Assembly: GCA_017483605.1 (NCBI GenBank)
Contig: JAFUWG010000056.1
Location: 1-61,775 of the forward strand
Source: Bacteroidaceae bacterium
GTDB lineage: Bacteria; Bacteroidota; Bacteroidia; Bacteroidales; Bacteroidaceae
DNA length: 61,775 bases
Direction: 5' to 3'
Position numbers and translations under genes: made by a program
Shown here: in pieces, positions 24,499 through 33,996 of the stretch
Position numbering within the stretch: position 1 is the first letter of the stretch
Layout: each line of letters begins with the position of its first letter
The notes under the pieces: model-generated
Seen by the model: only the letters and a program-made list of their open reading frames with translations
Databases searched by the model: none
What the model was told of the DNA's origin: nothing

Positions 24499-26340
24499 TT
24501 AGTTTTTCCTGCCGAAAAGTTTCTGGATGAGGTCGGTGCGTTGCATTTTCCGCAGTTCGCGGATGATGTTTTGGCGTTCCGATGCTTTGTACCAGAAGAA
24601 GAACTGGCGTTGGGCAAGTTTTTCTTGGGGTGTTTTGGCTGAGAATATGGGTTCAAGGGTGTAGGGGTGGAAGCCTGTGTACCATGTTTCGGTTGAAACG
24701 GTCATGGGGGTGGGGGTGAAGTCCTGCACCTGTTCGAGTTGGAAGTTGAGGTCTTTGGTCAGGACAGCCAGTTCTGCCATGTCTTCGGCGGTGCAGCCGG
24801 GGTGGGAACTGATGAAGTAAGGAATGATTTGCTGGCGGAGGTTCTTGCGACGGTTGATATCGTCGAAGATGCGTTTGAAGTCGTAGAAAAGGCGGAAAGA
24901 GGGTTTCCGCATGAGGTGGAGCACACGGTCGGAGGTGTGTTCGGGGGCAACTTTGAGGCGACCGCTGACGTGTTTGGTGATGAGTTCTTCGGTGTAGCGG
25001 CGGTTGGCTTTGTTGGCGCGTTCGTCGCCTGTGTCGTGAAGCAGGAGGTCGTAGCGGACACCTGAGCCAATGAAACTCTTTTTGATGCCGGGCAGTGCAT
25101 CGACAGCGTGGTAGATGTCGAGCAGTTGGGAGTGGTCGGTGTTGAGGTTCTTGCAGATTTGAGGATGGATGCAGGAGGGGCGTTTGCACTGATGGCAGAG
25201 GTCGAGGTTCTTGCCGTGCATGGCATACATATTGGCAGAAGGTCCGCCGAGGTCGCTCAGATAGCCTTTGAAATCAGGCATTTGACTGATGGCTTTCACT
25301 TCGCGAAGGATACTCTCTTTGCTGCGTGAGGTGATGAATTTGCCTTGGTGGGCAGAAATAGTGCAGAAAGCACAACCGCCAAAACAGCCTCGGTGCAGAC
25401 ACACGGAGAACTTAATCATGTCGTAGGCGGGGATGCGTTTGCCCTTGTATTTGGGGTGGGGCAGACGTGTGTAGGGGAGGTCGAACGAGCGGTCGAGTTC
25501 ATCCTGAGTGAGTGGCTGATAGGGTGGGTTGACCACAGCATACATGCCATCCACCTCCTGGATGATGCGTTGGGCAGAATATTTGTTTGATTCTTCTTCG
25601 ATGTGACGGAAGTTCTCCGCCTGTGCTTTCTTGTTGCGGAGGCATTCTTCGTGGCTGTGCAGAAGAATGTCGTCGGGACGGATGCCGCCAGGTATCTCAT
25701 TCTTTTTCAGCAGGGAAACGGTTTGCTTTTGAGGAAATCGAGCCATGAGGTTTCGGAACATCTTCACGTCGATTTCGCAATCTTGTTCCATCAGCAGTTG
25801 TGCCAGAGAGACCATCGGCTTTTCGCCCATGCCGTAGATGAGCAAGTCGGCATCGGAGGGGCAGAGAATGCACTTTTGCAGTTTGTCCTGCCAATAGTCG
25901 TAGTGAGTGAGGCGACGCAGACTTGCCTCGATGCCGCCCAGCACGACGGGCACATCGGGATAGAGTTCCTTGAGGATGCGGGTGTAAACAATGGTGGGGT
26001 ATTCGGGACGGAGGTCATGCCGTCCATCGGGCGAATAGGCGTCCTCGGAGCGAAGGCGTTTGTTGGCGGTGTATTTGTTCACCATCGAGTCCATGGCTCC
26101 AGGGGCAATGCCAAAAAACAATCGTGGACGTCCCAGTTTCTTGAAGTCGCGGTAGTCGCCGTGCCAGTCAGGTTGTGGCACAATGGCAACACGCAGCCCT
26201 TCTGCCTCCAGAATGCGGCCAATGACCGCCATGGCGAAAGACGGATGGTCCACGTAGGCGTCGCCTGAGAAGATGATGACATCGAGGTAATCCCAACCGA
26301 GACGCTCAAGTTCTTTCTTTGTGGTGGGTAACCAAGTCAT
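24499..26340 (-). CDS. ygiQ: YgiQ family radical SAM protein
   Basis: This is a 613-residue radical-SAM enzyme of the YgiQ/UPF0313 group. The N-terminal half is the family's conserved region (DVIIFSGDAYVDHPSFAMAVIGR, VVLGGIEASLRRLTHYDYW). The 4Fe-4S binding CxxxCxxC occurs as CLHRGCFGGCAFCTISAHQG, followed by the barrel region and a C-terminal HPYTLEPIF segment. The substrate of the family is not established to my knowledge. The start MTWLPTTKKEL overlaps the stop of the small upstream gene by 4 nt. It is the distal gene of the T9SS-plug operon. Confidence 0.92.
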   Translation of the reverse strand: MTWLPTTKKELERLGWDYLDVIIFSGDAYVDHPSFAMAVIGRILEAEGLRVAIVPQPDWHGDYRDFKKLGRPRLFFGIAPGAMDSMVNKYTANKRLRSEDAYSPDGRHDLRPEYPTIVYTRILKELYPDVPVVLGGIEASLRRLTHYDYWQDKLQKCILCPSDADLLIYGMGEKPMVSLAQLLMEQDCEIDVKMFRNLMARFPQKQTVSLLKKNEIPGGIRPDDILLHSHEECLRNKKAQAENFRHIEEESNKYSAQRIIQEVDGMYAVVNPPYQPLTQDELDRSFDLPYTRLPHPKYKGKRIPAYDMIKFSVCLHRGCFGGCAFCTISAHQGKFITSRSKESILREVKAISQMPDFKGYLSDLGGPSANMYAMHGKNLDLCHQCKRPSCIHPQICKNLNTDHSQLLDIYHAVDALPGIKKSFIGSGVRYDLLLHDTGDERANKANRRYTEELITKHVSGRLKVAPEHTSDRVLHLMRKPSFRLFYDFKRIFDDINRRKNLRQQIIPYFISSHPGCTAEDMAELAVLTKDLNFQLEQVQDFTPTPMTVSTETWYTGFHPYTLEPIFSAKTPQEKLAQRQFFFWYKASERQNIIRELRKMQRTDLIQKLFGRKN

Positions 26341-26645
26341 GCTTCGTCCTTGCTGTCTCTCCATCCCACATAGAGCATGATGAGTTCTTTCAGTCCAAAA
26401 ACCTTCATGTTGTCGTGGTAGAGGACATTGAAACAGAGGTCGCAGAGGTCTTTGTTGTCCTCAATGGCATTGTTGAGGATGAGCGACTTGACATTATGTT
26501 TGAGAGTCTCGAGGGTAGTCTCATCCACGATGCCGTTGGAGGGTACGAGCCCTTTGAGAAGTGCGTACTTCTCGATGGTCAGGAGATGCTCTTCGGTCAC
26601 GTCGATGGAGCGTGTGCCGGAGGCGTTAGTTTGGATTGTGTACAT
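26337..26645 (-). CDS. Small conserved-looking protein of unknown function
   Basis: This is a 102-residue, mostly helical, acidic protein (MYTIQTNASGTRSIDVTEEHLL ...) without signal peptide or membrane segment. I do not recognise the family. It is tightly placed in the operon: 17 nt after the stop of the amidase-like gene and overlapping the ygiQ start by 4 nt (ATGA), which argues that it is a real gene and co-translated with ygiQ. Confidence 0.7.
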   Translation of the reverse strand: MYTIQTNASGTRSIDVTEEHLLTIEKYALLKGLVPSNGIVDETTLETLKHNVKSLILNNAIEDNKDLCDLCFNVLYHDNMKVFGLKELIMLYVGWRDSKDEA

Positions 26646-26662
26646 ATTTATTATATAGGTTG

Positions 26663-29482
26663 TTATTCTAAGAAAGTGAGGAACGCTTTGGTGAGAAGGT
26701 TCAGTTTGCGACGGTCGGTAATGGACTCGAGCGGAAAGCCGAGACGGATGAAACGGCTCTGTTGGGCGATGGCTGCGTAGGAGCCATTGGAGTAGGTCAG
26801 GATGGCGAAGGCATCGCCTGACGGAGAAAGCACAGAGGGGGACGGTACGCAGTAACTGTCAGGATTCATCTCTCGGTAGATGTCGAAGGTGAGTCCACAA
26901 CCGGTGAGTGTCTTGATAGATTTGGCTGAAACGCTGCCTGCAATGCTGCCGCCTATAGACGGACCACCCGCATTTGCCGCACTGAGCAACACTTTGCCGC
27001 CGTTGTTGAAGTATTGGGTGACAAGGTTGTTTGTCTGTGTGTTGAAGGACTTTTGAGTGCCATAAATCATGTCGATGATGGGATAGTTGGCAAGGGATTC
27101 TTTGCTTGTGAGCAAGGCTTGCTCGCTGCACGAGGTGAAGGAGTGGTTGCCGCTGAGCATGATGGCATGTCCGTGGATGGCAGGATAGTCGAAGGTGTTG
27201 CCCATCACCAGTTGCCCTTCCAACTCATTGCCGCTCATGCCAAGCCCGTCGCTTGCTTCGCTGCCTGCTTTTGAACGGCTGAAACTGTATTGTCTGCCGC
27301 AGAATCCCGTATAAGCACCGTAGGGCACTCCGGGGTCGGAGTCGAGGTCAAAACCGCACTCTGTGGCGGTGTCAATCACCTTTGGGCCTTCCAGTCTTGT
27401 GAAGGCGTTGACAATGAGTACGGTGCCTTGATTTTTTGACGAAATGCCACACGAAAGAATTTCTGAGGGGAAACTTTCACCGCCTTGGTTTAAGGCTGTG
27501 ATTTTGAAAGAGTAAACCTCGTCTGTGTTCAATTCTACAGAATGGCTCGTTCCGTGTACAATTGTACCATTGTCGAAATCCAGATAGCCGCGACGAGTAT
27601 AGACGATATATTCTTGAGGTTTGGCTGTCGGTTCCAGCGGGTCGTTGACGGCAGACCATGTCAGGGTTGCCGTGTGCTTCTTTTCGTTGAGGCTGATGGC
27701 GAAGTTCTCTACGGGCAATGGTTGAATCACGTAGTCGCGTTTGTAGAGGGTGGCGATGAACTTCACGATGGTTTTATAGACGGAACGGCTTAGGTCGAAC
27801 TTGAAGTGTGGGTCGTAGGCACGACGCATGTCGGCAAAATTCTGGTGAGAGAGCATTTCGAGAATGCAGGCAGGTGTCATCGGGGCACGTGCCTCTCCGT
27901 AGTTGCGATTCCAAAGTTGGCGTACTTGCCAGTTGTATTTTTTCAGGTCGGTGGTGAAGTTGGTGAGGAACATGCTGATGAGGTCGCGAGACACGTAGCG
28001 GTCAAGTCCTGCTGCAGTTTTCCCGTCGTTGAAGTCGGTCATGTAAACACCGAGCGAGCCTACGTATGCATCGTCAGTTTTTACGCCTGCATCGGTATGG
28101 AAGGCAACGCTCATGTCAAGCGGAACATGAAGTCCATCTTCGCGGTTGAGATTGTAGATGGAACGTCCGGAGAGATAGTTGACTGCGGCTGAACGTGAGT
28201 TGATATCGTTGTTGTAGTCGTTGTCGCCAAATGGCTGAGTATGAATCTTGTAGGGGAATCCAAACCATTGAATGCTGTATTTCGCCGCTTCAGCCCATCG
28301 GGGAAGACCCGACGGTTGGATGTTGTTGCCGTAGTTGGCAGGTACAATGTTGCCCATTCCTCCACCAAAACGAACTGCATCGGCCGTAATGATGCCTCTT
28401 TGTCCACTGCGATTGCTAAGGGTCACCATGCCGTAATCGTGTTCACCTGCATCGAAGTCAAAGGTGCCGAGATAGACCCAAATGCCGCCACCCATCTGCT
28501 GATTCACATGAAATTCGGTCATGCCGCCTTTGTGATAGACGGTGTAAGTGGCATCGTTGATGGAGTTTTCGTAGGACTGGTATGTTACATAGACAGCATA
28601 CCGCCCCTCTTCAGGAATGTTTGGCACCCATTGGGCAATGCCTTCATCCTTGGGTGACGGGGTGGTCGGAACGTAACGTGCTGTGCCATCGACAAAAGGA
28701 GAGTCGCAAGATTCGTAAATCTCTTTGTAATGGGCAAAACCTGGCTTTGGTGTCGTTTTCCACTTGAGGCTCTTTTGTTTACGTCGGAAAGACTCAATGT
28801 ATGTGCCGTTGCGGTTGGGCTGGTCGTTGTCAACAATCACTTCGTGTGTCTGATAATCACGCTCTCTTGGGGTAAAAACAACGGCTCCCGCATTTTGTAG
28901 CATAGGGATGATGTAGGGAATGATGAACGTTTGAGAGAAGAGGTCTTCGGTGGTGCAGAACAGGCGAGGGCGTTGCCAGTACCAGTCGTTTCTGTCTGAA
29001 CGATAGTACCTGCCGTGGCTCTGCCAAAGGGCGATGTGGTTGCCTGCCAATCCATGTGAAACAGTGTATGGACGAGAGATGTTTTTCACCCACGGAGCAC
29101 CCTTGTAGGTCTCTTTCAAAAGGCGTGAGGAATCCTTTTTGTTCTTCCGAAAATAATTGGGTACAAGGTCCTCTATGGCACGTCCGTCAGTCTCGATGGT
29201 GAGGTCGTAATTTCGCTGATTGTGAGGGAGAAAGGCTCTCACTTGCCGATAGATCTCTTCCACGGTAGAGGGCGTAAAATGTTGCTCTTGAAAGCCGCCG
29301 CCCAGAACGATATAGATGGATTCATTGTCATGATCCACCTTGCAAGAAATGACAGTGGAGGGCTTGATGTTGCAGTCGGTTCTGGTGTAGTTGGCTGCCC
29401 AATCTTTTAGTTGACTCTCCAGATTTTGTGCAGAAATGGAGAGTGAAAGTATAAAAAGTATGGCGGTTAAAATCTTTCTCAT
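26663..29482 (-). CDS. Large secreted amidase-like / golvesin-type protein
   Basis: This is a 939-residue protein with a signal peptide (MRKILTAILFILSLSISAQ). In Bacteroidales such proteins are often annotated xanthan lyase or fibronectin type III protein. Visible parts: an N-terminal region including HGLAGNHIALWQSHGRYY, a golvesin-like beta-sandwich (about 290-380, YAVYVTYQSYENSINDATYTV), and an amidase_3-like segment (GLHVPLDMSVAFHTDAG). A fibronectin III-type domain follows (LNEKKHTATLTWSAVNDP ... YSFKITALNQGG), then a C-terminal hydrolase-like region. N-acetylmuramoyl-L-alanine amidase activity is plausible from FHTDAG but unproven. Its start overlaps the stop of the T9SS plug gene by 4 nt. 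Confidence 0.82.
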   Translation of the reverse strand: MRKILTAILFILSLSISAQNLESQLKDWAANYTRTDCNIKPSTVISCKVDHDNESIYIVLGGGFQEQHFTPSTVEEIYRQVRAFLPHNQRNYDLTIETDGRAIEDLVPNYFRKNKKDSSRLLKETYKGAPWVKNISRPYTVSHGLAGNHIALWQSHGRYYRSDRNDWYWQRPRLFCTTEDLFSQTFIIPYIIPMLQNAGAVVFTPRERDYQTHEVIVDNDQPNRNGTYIESFRRKQKSLKWKTTPKPGFAHYKEIYESCDSPFVDGTARYVPTTPSPKDEGIAQWVPNIPEEGRYAVYVTYQSYENSINDATYTVYHKGGMTEFHVNQQMGGGIWVYLGTFDFDAGEHDYGMVTLSNRSGQRGIITADAVRFGGGMGNIVPANYGNNIQPSGLPRWAEAAKYSIQWFGFPYKIHTQPFGDNDYNNDINSRSAAVNYLSGRSIYNLNREDGLHVPLDMSVAFHTDAGVKTDDAYVGSLGVYMTDFNDGKTAAGLDRYVSRDLISMFLTNFTTDLKKYNWQVRQLWNRNYGEARAPMTPACILEMLSHQNFADMRRAYDPHFKFDLSRSVYKTIVKFIATLYKRDYVIQPLPVENFAISLNEKKHTATLTWSAVNDPLEPTAKPQEYIVYTRRGYLDFDNGTIVHGTSHSVELNTDEVYSFKITALNQGGESFPSEILSCGISSKNQGTVLIVNAFTRLEGPKVIDTATECGFDLDSDPGVPYGAYTGFCGRQYSFSRSKAGSEASDGLGMSGNELEGQLVMGNTFDYPAIHGHAIMLSGNHSFTSCSEQALLTSKESLANYPIIDMIYGTQKSFNTQTNNLVTQYFNNGGKVLLSAANAGGPSIGGSIAGSVSAKSIKTLTGCGLTFDIYREMNPDSYCVPSPSVLSPSGDAFAILTYSNGSYAAIAQQSRFIRLGFPLESITDRRKLNLLTKAFLTFLE

Positions 29483-30720
29483 TCCTTGAAATTCATTTTT
29501 TGGAAACCTACAAGTTTGTCATATCGCAGTCCAAAGGGACGGTGATAGACATATACATAGTATTCATTTTCGGTTTGATGGAAATCTCCCTCACAAGGAA
29601 GTGTCCGTCCTACGGTGTCGCCGTCGTGGCGGAAGATGTACATATAATTATATGACCCTTGTTTCAGAGGGGTGACCAGTTCGTACTGGTGATCCAAGAG
29701 GTTGTACTCCATTTTGTATTCCTCTGTCATCTGATTGTTGGTCAAGTCGCCAAAAAGATACACGTCGCCTCCTGCTACGGGTGGCATCTGGAGTGTGAAA
29801 TGTGTGTAAAAATAGTCACTTTCGGTATCGTTCTCCACGTTGTCGCTGTTGCGAATCCAATAGCGACCGTCTTGGTCTTGGTCGTAGAGGTAGTTGATAC
29901 GCTGTTCGTCGAGGTTCAGCCATGCGTGATAGTATGGGTCTTCAAAGGTCATCTGATCCACTCGCATGGTAGGTACATATTCGTCCAGTATTTCGAAACG
30001 GCGATACTCATTGCCAGCAGGAAAAATCAATGCACGGTTATGATTGAAAATCAGTTTGTTTACTTGCATCATGGTGGGACGGAGGTCTTCTACATGGTTG
30101 TCCCAACGATGATTTTGTTGCACGATGTATTTGAAGTCACTAACTGCATTGCTGACTTGATAACCACTATAATTTACGGTAAATTCTACTTGTTGGTGCT
30201 GCTCGTATGTGTCGATGTCAGTATTGGCAGTTACGTTGATGTCAACACCAACTCGTGGCTCGATGATGGAGAAGCATGCTTGGGCAATCGGGCTGTCATC
30301 GCCATCTTCGAAGATTTCCACTTTGTAATTGCCTGATGCCAACAGACGAGTCTCTTCATTGGGCAACACAAGTGTGTAATGACAATAGTCCATTTCTGTG
30401 CCCATTGCAGGCTCGTAATCATCGATGCGTTGGTCGTTGAAACCTGTCATGTACTCGCTGGTCAGCAGGTCGCTTTGTTTCCAGTCGGCATTGCAGTGGG
30501 TGATAGTATATGTATATCGCTGGTAATTTGCTTGCAAATCGTCAAAACTAATTTCCATCCAGTTGCTGCCGCCCAGTAACATAACTGGCGGTTCACCCCA
30601 TTCTCCGTTGACTTTCACCTGCAAGGTCTTGATACGAGAGGAAAAACAAATGTTTTCCTGAGCGACCAATACGGACGAAAAGGTGAATAGGAAGGCTATG
30701 ATATAGAGTGTTTTTTTCAT
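29479..30720 (-). CDS. Type IX secretion system plug protein (DUF5103)
   Basis: This is a 413-residue periplasmic protein with signal peptide (to about residue 20). The sequence (IKTLQVKVNGEWGEPPVMLLGGSNWMEISFDDLQANYQRYTYTITHCNADW) is the DUF5103 family, later recognised as the plug that closes the periplasmic side of the giant SprA translocon of the type IX system. The first domain ends around residue 140 and a second, beta-rich domain follows (VYLFGDLTNNQMTEEYKMEYN ... GSYNYMYIFRHDG). Its presence argues that the organism has a T9SS. It is the first gene of a four-gene operon with the amidase-like protein, a small unknown and ygiQ. Confidence 0.88.
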   Translation of the reverse strand: MKKTLYIIAFLFTFSSVLVAQENICFSSRIKTLQVKVNGEWGEPPVMLLGGSNWMEISFDDLQANYQRYTYTITHCNADWKQSDLLTSEYMTGFNDQRIDDYEPAMGTEMDYCHYTLVLPNEETRLLASGNYKVEIFEDGDDSPIAQACFSIIEPRVGVDINVTANTDIDTYEQHQQVEFTVNYSGYQVSNAVSDFKYIVQQNHRWDNHVEDLRPTMMQVNKLIFNHNRALIFPAGNEYRRFEILDEYVPTMRVDQMTFEDPYYHAWLNLDEQRINYLYDQDQDGRYWIRNSDNVENDTESDYFYTHFTLQMPPVAGGDVYLFGDLTNNQMTEEYKMEYNLLDHQYELVTPLKQGSYNYMYIFRHDGDTVGRTLPCEGDFHQTENEYYVYVYHRPFGLRYDKLVGFQKMNFKE

Positions 30721-30739
30721 CTGTGAATATTATTTTATG

Positions 30740-30770
30740 CAAAAATAACCATTATTTTTTTTCATTCAAA
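30740..30770 (-). promoter_or_regulatory. Promoter of the T9SS plug operon
   Basis: On the minus strand TTTG (30770-30767) and TATTTTTG (30747-30740) lie 19 bp apart. The divergent plus-strand promoter starts only about 10 bp away. Confidence 0.7.
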
Positions 30771-30780
30771 AGGAAATGAC

Positions 30781-30788
30781 TAATTTTG
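30781..30788 (+). promoter_or_regulatory. -7 element of the esterase promoter
   Basis: TAATTTTG on the plus strand, about 48 nt before the chosen ATG, fits TAnnTTTG. Its -33 region overlaps the divergent plug promoter. Confidence 0.55.
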
Positions 30789-30835
30789 TAGCGTTTTATA
30801 GTAAAATACAACGAGTAATGATAAATTTCAGGCTA

Positions 30836-31777
30836 ATGAAAGAAATGAAAAAGACACTGTTCACATTATTGATGCTTACATTGGTTGTGTTGCAAATGAG
30901 TGCACAACGCCATGTGTCACTCTCTACAGGTGCTTCTATGGATGTCTATCTGCCGTCGCTTGAAAAAGCGATAGGCCGTGGAGTCATCATCTGCCCAGGT
31001 GGTGGCTATAGTTATTTAGCAATTGACAGCGAGGGAACAGATTGGGCACCTTATTTCACAGAGCAAGGTTATACGGTGGCTGTGCTGTCTTATCGGATGC
31101 CTGCGGGAAATGCTGTTAAACCATTGCGAGATGCGGAGGCGGCAGTTCGCTATTTGCGTGAGAAAGGCGAGACATGGCGTATAAAGAATGGATGTATCGG
31201 TATCATGGGATTTTCTGCGGGTGGGCATGTCGCATCGACATTGGCAACCCATGCAGAAGATGATGCACATCCAGACTTCCAGATTCTTTTCTATCCAGTC
31301 ATTACTATGGAGCCTTCTTATACTCACATGGGGTCTCACGACAACCTGCTTGGGGCGAATGCTGATGAAGAGCAGGAAGAATTGTATAGTAACGAAAAGC
31401 AGGTGAAGGAAACCACTCCACCAGCGTTCATTACTTATGCCGCTAATGACGGAACGGTTTCTCCTGACAATTCCAAAAACTACTATGCCGCACTTTTGCA
31501 ACAGGGCGTTCCCGCATCTATCAAGGAATATCCGACTGGCGGGCATGGTTTTGGCTTCAAGACTTCTTTTGCCTACCATGATGATGTGTTGGCAGAACTG
31601 TCGGCATGGATGCAGACATTAAATGATTTGCTGCCAGATGGAATCTTTTCGGTTGAGAATGAGAAGGTAACATCACAAGGCTCTATTTATACGCTGGATG
31701 GTCGTTTCGCAGGGAACACATTACAGAATTTGCCTAAAGGTCTTTATGTTAGAGAGGGAAAGAAACTGCTGAAATAA
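30836..31777 (+). CDS. Secreted alpha/beta-hydrolase esterase with C-terminal tail
   Basis: This is a 313-residue hydrolase of the BD-FAE/acetyl-xylan-esterase-like group. The signal peptide is MKEMKKTLFTLLMLTLVVLQ plus MSAQ. The catalytic triad is visible: Ser127 in GFSAGGH, Asp205 in AANDGT and His237 in GGHGFG; PGGGYSYLA near 54 supplies the oxyanion region. After the hydrolase fold, about 40 residues form an extra tail (VTSQGSIYTLDGRFAGNTLQ, then NLPKGLYVREGKKLLK), which resembles the short tails on many secreted Prevotella proteins and may be an export signal. The start is chosen for the signal peptide; in-frame ATGs at 30818 and 30845 are alternatives. Confidence 0.87.
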   Translation: MKEMKKTLFTLLMLTLVVLQMSAQRHVSLSTGASMDVYLPSLEKAIGRGVIICPGGGYSYLAIDSEGTDWAPYFTEQGYTVAVLSYRMPAGNAVKPLRDAEAAVRYLREKGETWRIKNGCIGIMGFSAGGHVASTLATHAEDDAHPDFQILFYPVITMEPSYTHMGSHDNLLGANADEEQEELYSNEKQVKETTPPAFITYAANDGTVSPDNSKNYYAALLQQGVPASIKEYPTGGHGFGFKTSFAYHDDVLAELSAWMQTLNDLLPDGIFSVENEKVTSQGSIYTLDGRFAGNTLQNLPKGLYVREGKKLLK

Positions 31778-31796
31778 TACAGATAGTGATTGAGTG

Positions 31797-33392
31797 ATGC
31801 AGAAAATCATTGAAATAAAAGGTGGTGAAGTGCGGCATCCGATGTATCGAATGGCTGCACCGATAGATTTTGAGTTGTTGGCAGGAGAGCAGTTGGCAAT
31901 AGTGGGGGAGAATGGTAGCGGAAAGAGCCGATTAGTGGATGTTTTGACAGGAAAATGTGCGTTAATGCCGCTGAATGGCGTGAAGTATGACTTTACGCCG
32001 AGTAAGGCGAAGATGGTAAGTGACAACATCAAGTATCTGACTTTCAGAGACTCGTATGGAACCAGCGAGGGCATGTATTACTATCAGCAGCGATGGAATC
32101 AGAACGACATTGAGGACACACCGATAGTGAAAGATTTGTTGGCAGACTCGTTCCGCATCGCAGAGGAGGGACTGACGAGAAAGACGGTGTTTGACAAGTT
32201 TATGGTGCATGACGAGTCGCCCGAAGAGGAGGCGGCACGTTTGGCACAAGAGGCGGCGGACAAGCAGGCGATGCACGCAGAACTGGAGAAGGTGAGGAAG
32301 CATCTGTATGAGATTTTCCATCTGGAGCAACTGCTGGATAAGCATGTCATTCTGTTGAGCAGCGGCGAGTTGCGGAAGTTTCAGTTGACGAAGACGCTGC
32401 TGACGAATCCGAGGGTGCTCATCATGGACAATCCTTTCATCGGGCTGGACGTGACGGCACGGGCACAGTTGGCGGAGTTCTTGACGCTGCTGACGAAGGA
32501 GACGAATGTGGCGGTGGTGCTGGTGCTGTCGAAGACGGACGACATCCCTGATTTCATCACCCATGTGGTGCCTGTGAAGGACTTGAAGGTGGGCAAGAAG
32601 ATGACGTTGCAGGAATATAAGGATTCGATGGAGCCTGTGCCGGCACGGATGCTGTCGGAGGAAAAGGAAAGGGCCATTCTGGATTTGCCCTACGCCGCTG
32701 ATGCCCAGACGGAGGTGGCACCAGGGACGGAGCAGGTGATAGACTTCCGAAAGGTGAATATCCGCTATGGCGAAAGAACGATTCTGAAAGACTTGAATTT
32801 CACGGTGATGAATGGTGAGCACTGGGCGTTGAGTGGCGAGAATGGGGCAGGGAAGTCAACGCTGCTGAGCATCGTGTGTGCCGACAATCCGCAGAGTTAT
32901 GCCAACGACATTGTGCTGTTCGGGCATCAGCGTGGCAAGGGCGAGAGCATCTGGGACATCAAGAAGCATATCGGATACATCTCGCCCGAGATGCATCGTG
33001 CTTATATGAAGGATCTTCCTGCTGTGGATATTGTGGCAAGCGGACTTAGTGATGTTTCAGGACTTTATCGGAAACCCAAACCTGAACAGAGGGCTATATG
33101 TGAGTTCTGGATGGATATTTTTGATGTAAAACGGTATGCCGATACTACGTTGTTGAAACTTAGCAGCGGTGAACAACGGTTGGTGTTGTTGGCTCGTGCT
33201 TTTGTGAAAGACCCGTCATTGTTGATTCTGGATGAGCCATTGCATGGGCTTGATTTGAAAAACCGCCGGCTTGTGAAGGATGTTATTGAAACATTTTGCC
33301 GCCGCAGGAATAAAACGATGATGATGGTTACGCATTATCAGGAAGAATTGCCTAAAAACATAGACCATTCAATATATTTGAAGAAACAATGA
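31797..33392 (+). CDS. ModF-like protein with two ABC ATPase domains
   Basis: This is a 531-residue soluble protein of two ABC ATPase domains without membrane segments. Domain 1 has Walker A GENGSGKS near 40 and signature LSSGELRK; its Walker B is altered (VLIMDNPFIGLD, Asn for Glu). Domain 2 has GENGAGKS, LSSGEQRL and a normal Walker B LLILDEPLHGLD. This is the architecture of E. coli ModF (PhrA), a poorly understood molybdate-associated ATPase; no molybdate transport genes are visible here. The altered Walker B suggests one non-hydrolysing site. The start uses ATG at 31797 rather than GTG three bases earlier. Its stop overlaps the next start. Confidence 0.85.
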   Translation: MQKIIEIKGGEVRHPMYRMAAPIDFELLAGEQLAIVGENGSGKSRLVDVLTGKCALMPLNGVKYDFTPSKAKMVSDNIKYLTFRDSYGTSEGMYYYQQRWNQNDIEDTPIVKDLLADSFRIAEEGLTRKTVFDKFMVHDESPEEEAARLAQEAADKQAMHAELEKVRKHLYEIFHLEQLLDKHVILLSSGELRKFQLTKTLLTNPRVLIMDNPFIGLDVTARAQLAEFLTLLTKETNVAVVLVLSKTDDIPDFITHVVPVKDLKVGKKMTLQEYKDSMEPVPARMLSEEKERAILDLPYAADAQTEVAPGTEQVIDFRKVNIRYGERTILKDLNFTVMNGEHWALSGENGAGKSTLLSIVCADNPQSYANDIVLFGHQRGKGESIWDIKKHIGYISPEMHRAYMKDLPAVDIVASGLSDVSGLYRKPKPEQRAICEFWMDIFDVKRYADTTLLKLSSGEQRLVLLARAFVKDPSLLILDEPLHGLDLKNRRLVKDVIETFCRRRNKTMMMVTHYQEELPKNIDHSIYLKKQ

Positions 33393-33973
33393 AAATTATT
33401 TATTTCCATGGATTTGGCTCTTCACATGCCAGCGGAACTGTAGAAATTCTGCGTCGAGAACTTGTTGATGATGAAGTGATTGCCCCGGACATACCAATTG
33501 ATCCTGTTGAGGCTTTGCCATACTTGAAGGATTTGTGTCAGCAAGAGCAGCCTGACCTTATTATTGGTACGAGCATGGGTGGCATGTATGCTCAACAGAT
33601 GAGGGATTATCCCAGAATTTTGGTGAATCCTGCTTTTACGATGTCCACGATGTCGAAGGTATTGAAGACAGGTGAACACAAGTTTTTTAATGGCAGATAT
33701 GATGGTGCGAAGACATTTAAGATTACGAAAGACATCATTCAGCACCATAATCAGATGGAGCGTCAGCAATTCAAAAACATCACGTCGGAGCAAAAGGAGA
33801 ATTGTTGGTGTTTGGTAGGCTTGCATGACACGTCCGTGACGAATGCGGAAGCCCTTTTCAAGAAGAATTATCTTGCAGATCACGTTATTCGTTTTGATGG
33901 TGAACATCAGTTGAATGATAAAGTCATCAAAAAGGTGTTGATTCCGCTGTTAGAGACATTAAGAAAAAAGTGA
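33389..33973 (+). CDS. YqiA/YcfP-like alpha/beta hydrolase
   Basis: This is a 194-residue small serine-hydrolase-fold protein: MKIIYFHGFGSSHASGT is the N-terminal strand and oxyanion region, Ser62 lies in the nucleophile elbow GTSMGGMYA, an Asp in LVGLHDT and a His in FDGEHQLND complete a likely triad. It matches the YqiA/YcfP esterase family, whose physiological substrates are not known to me. It overlaps the ModF-like gene by 4 nt (ATGA), so both are translated together. Confidence 0.85.
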   Translation: MKIIYFHGFGSSHASGTVEILRRELVDDEVIAPDIPIDPVEALPYLKDLCQQEQPDLIIGTSMGGMYAQQMRDYPRILVNPAFTMSTMSKVLKTGEHKFFNGRYDGAKTFKITKDIIQHHNQMERQQFKNITSEQKENCWCLVGLHDTSVTNAEALFKKNYLADHVIRFDGEHQLNDKVIKKVLIPLLETLRKK

Positions 33974-33996
33974 TTTTAACTAATACCCATAAAAAC

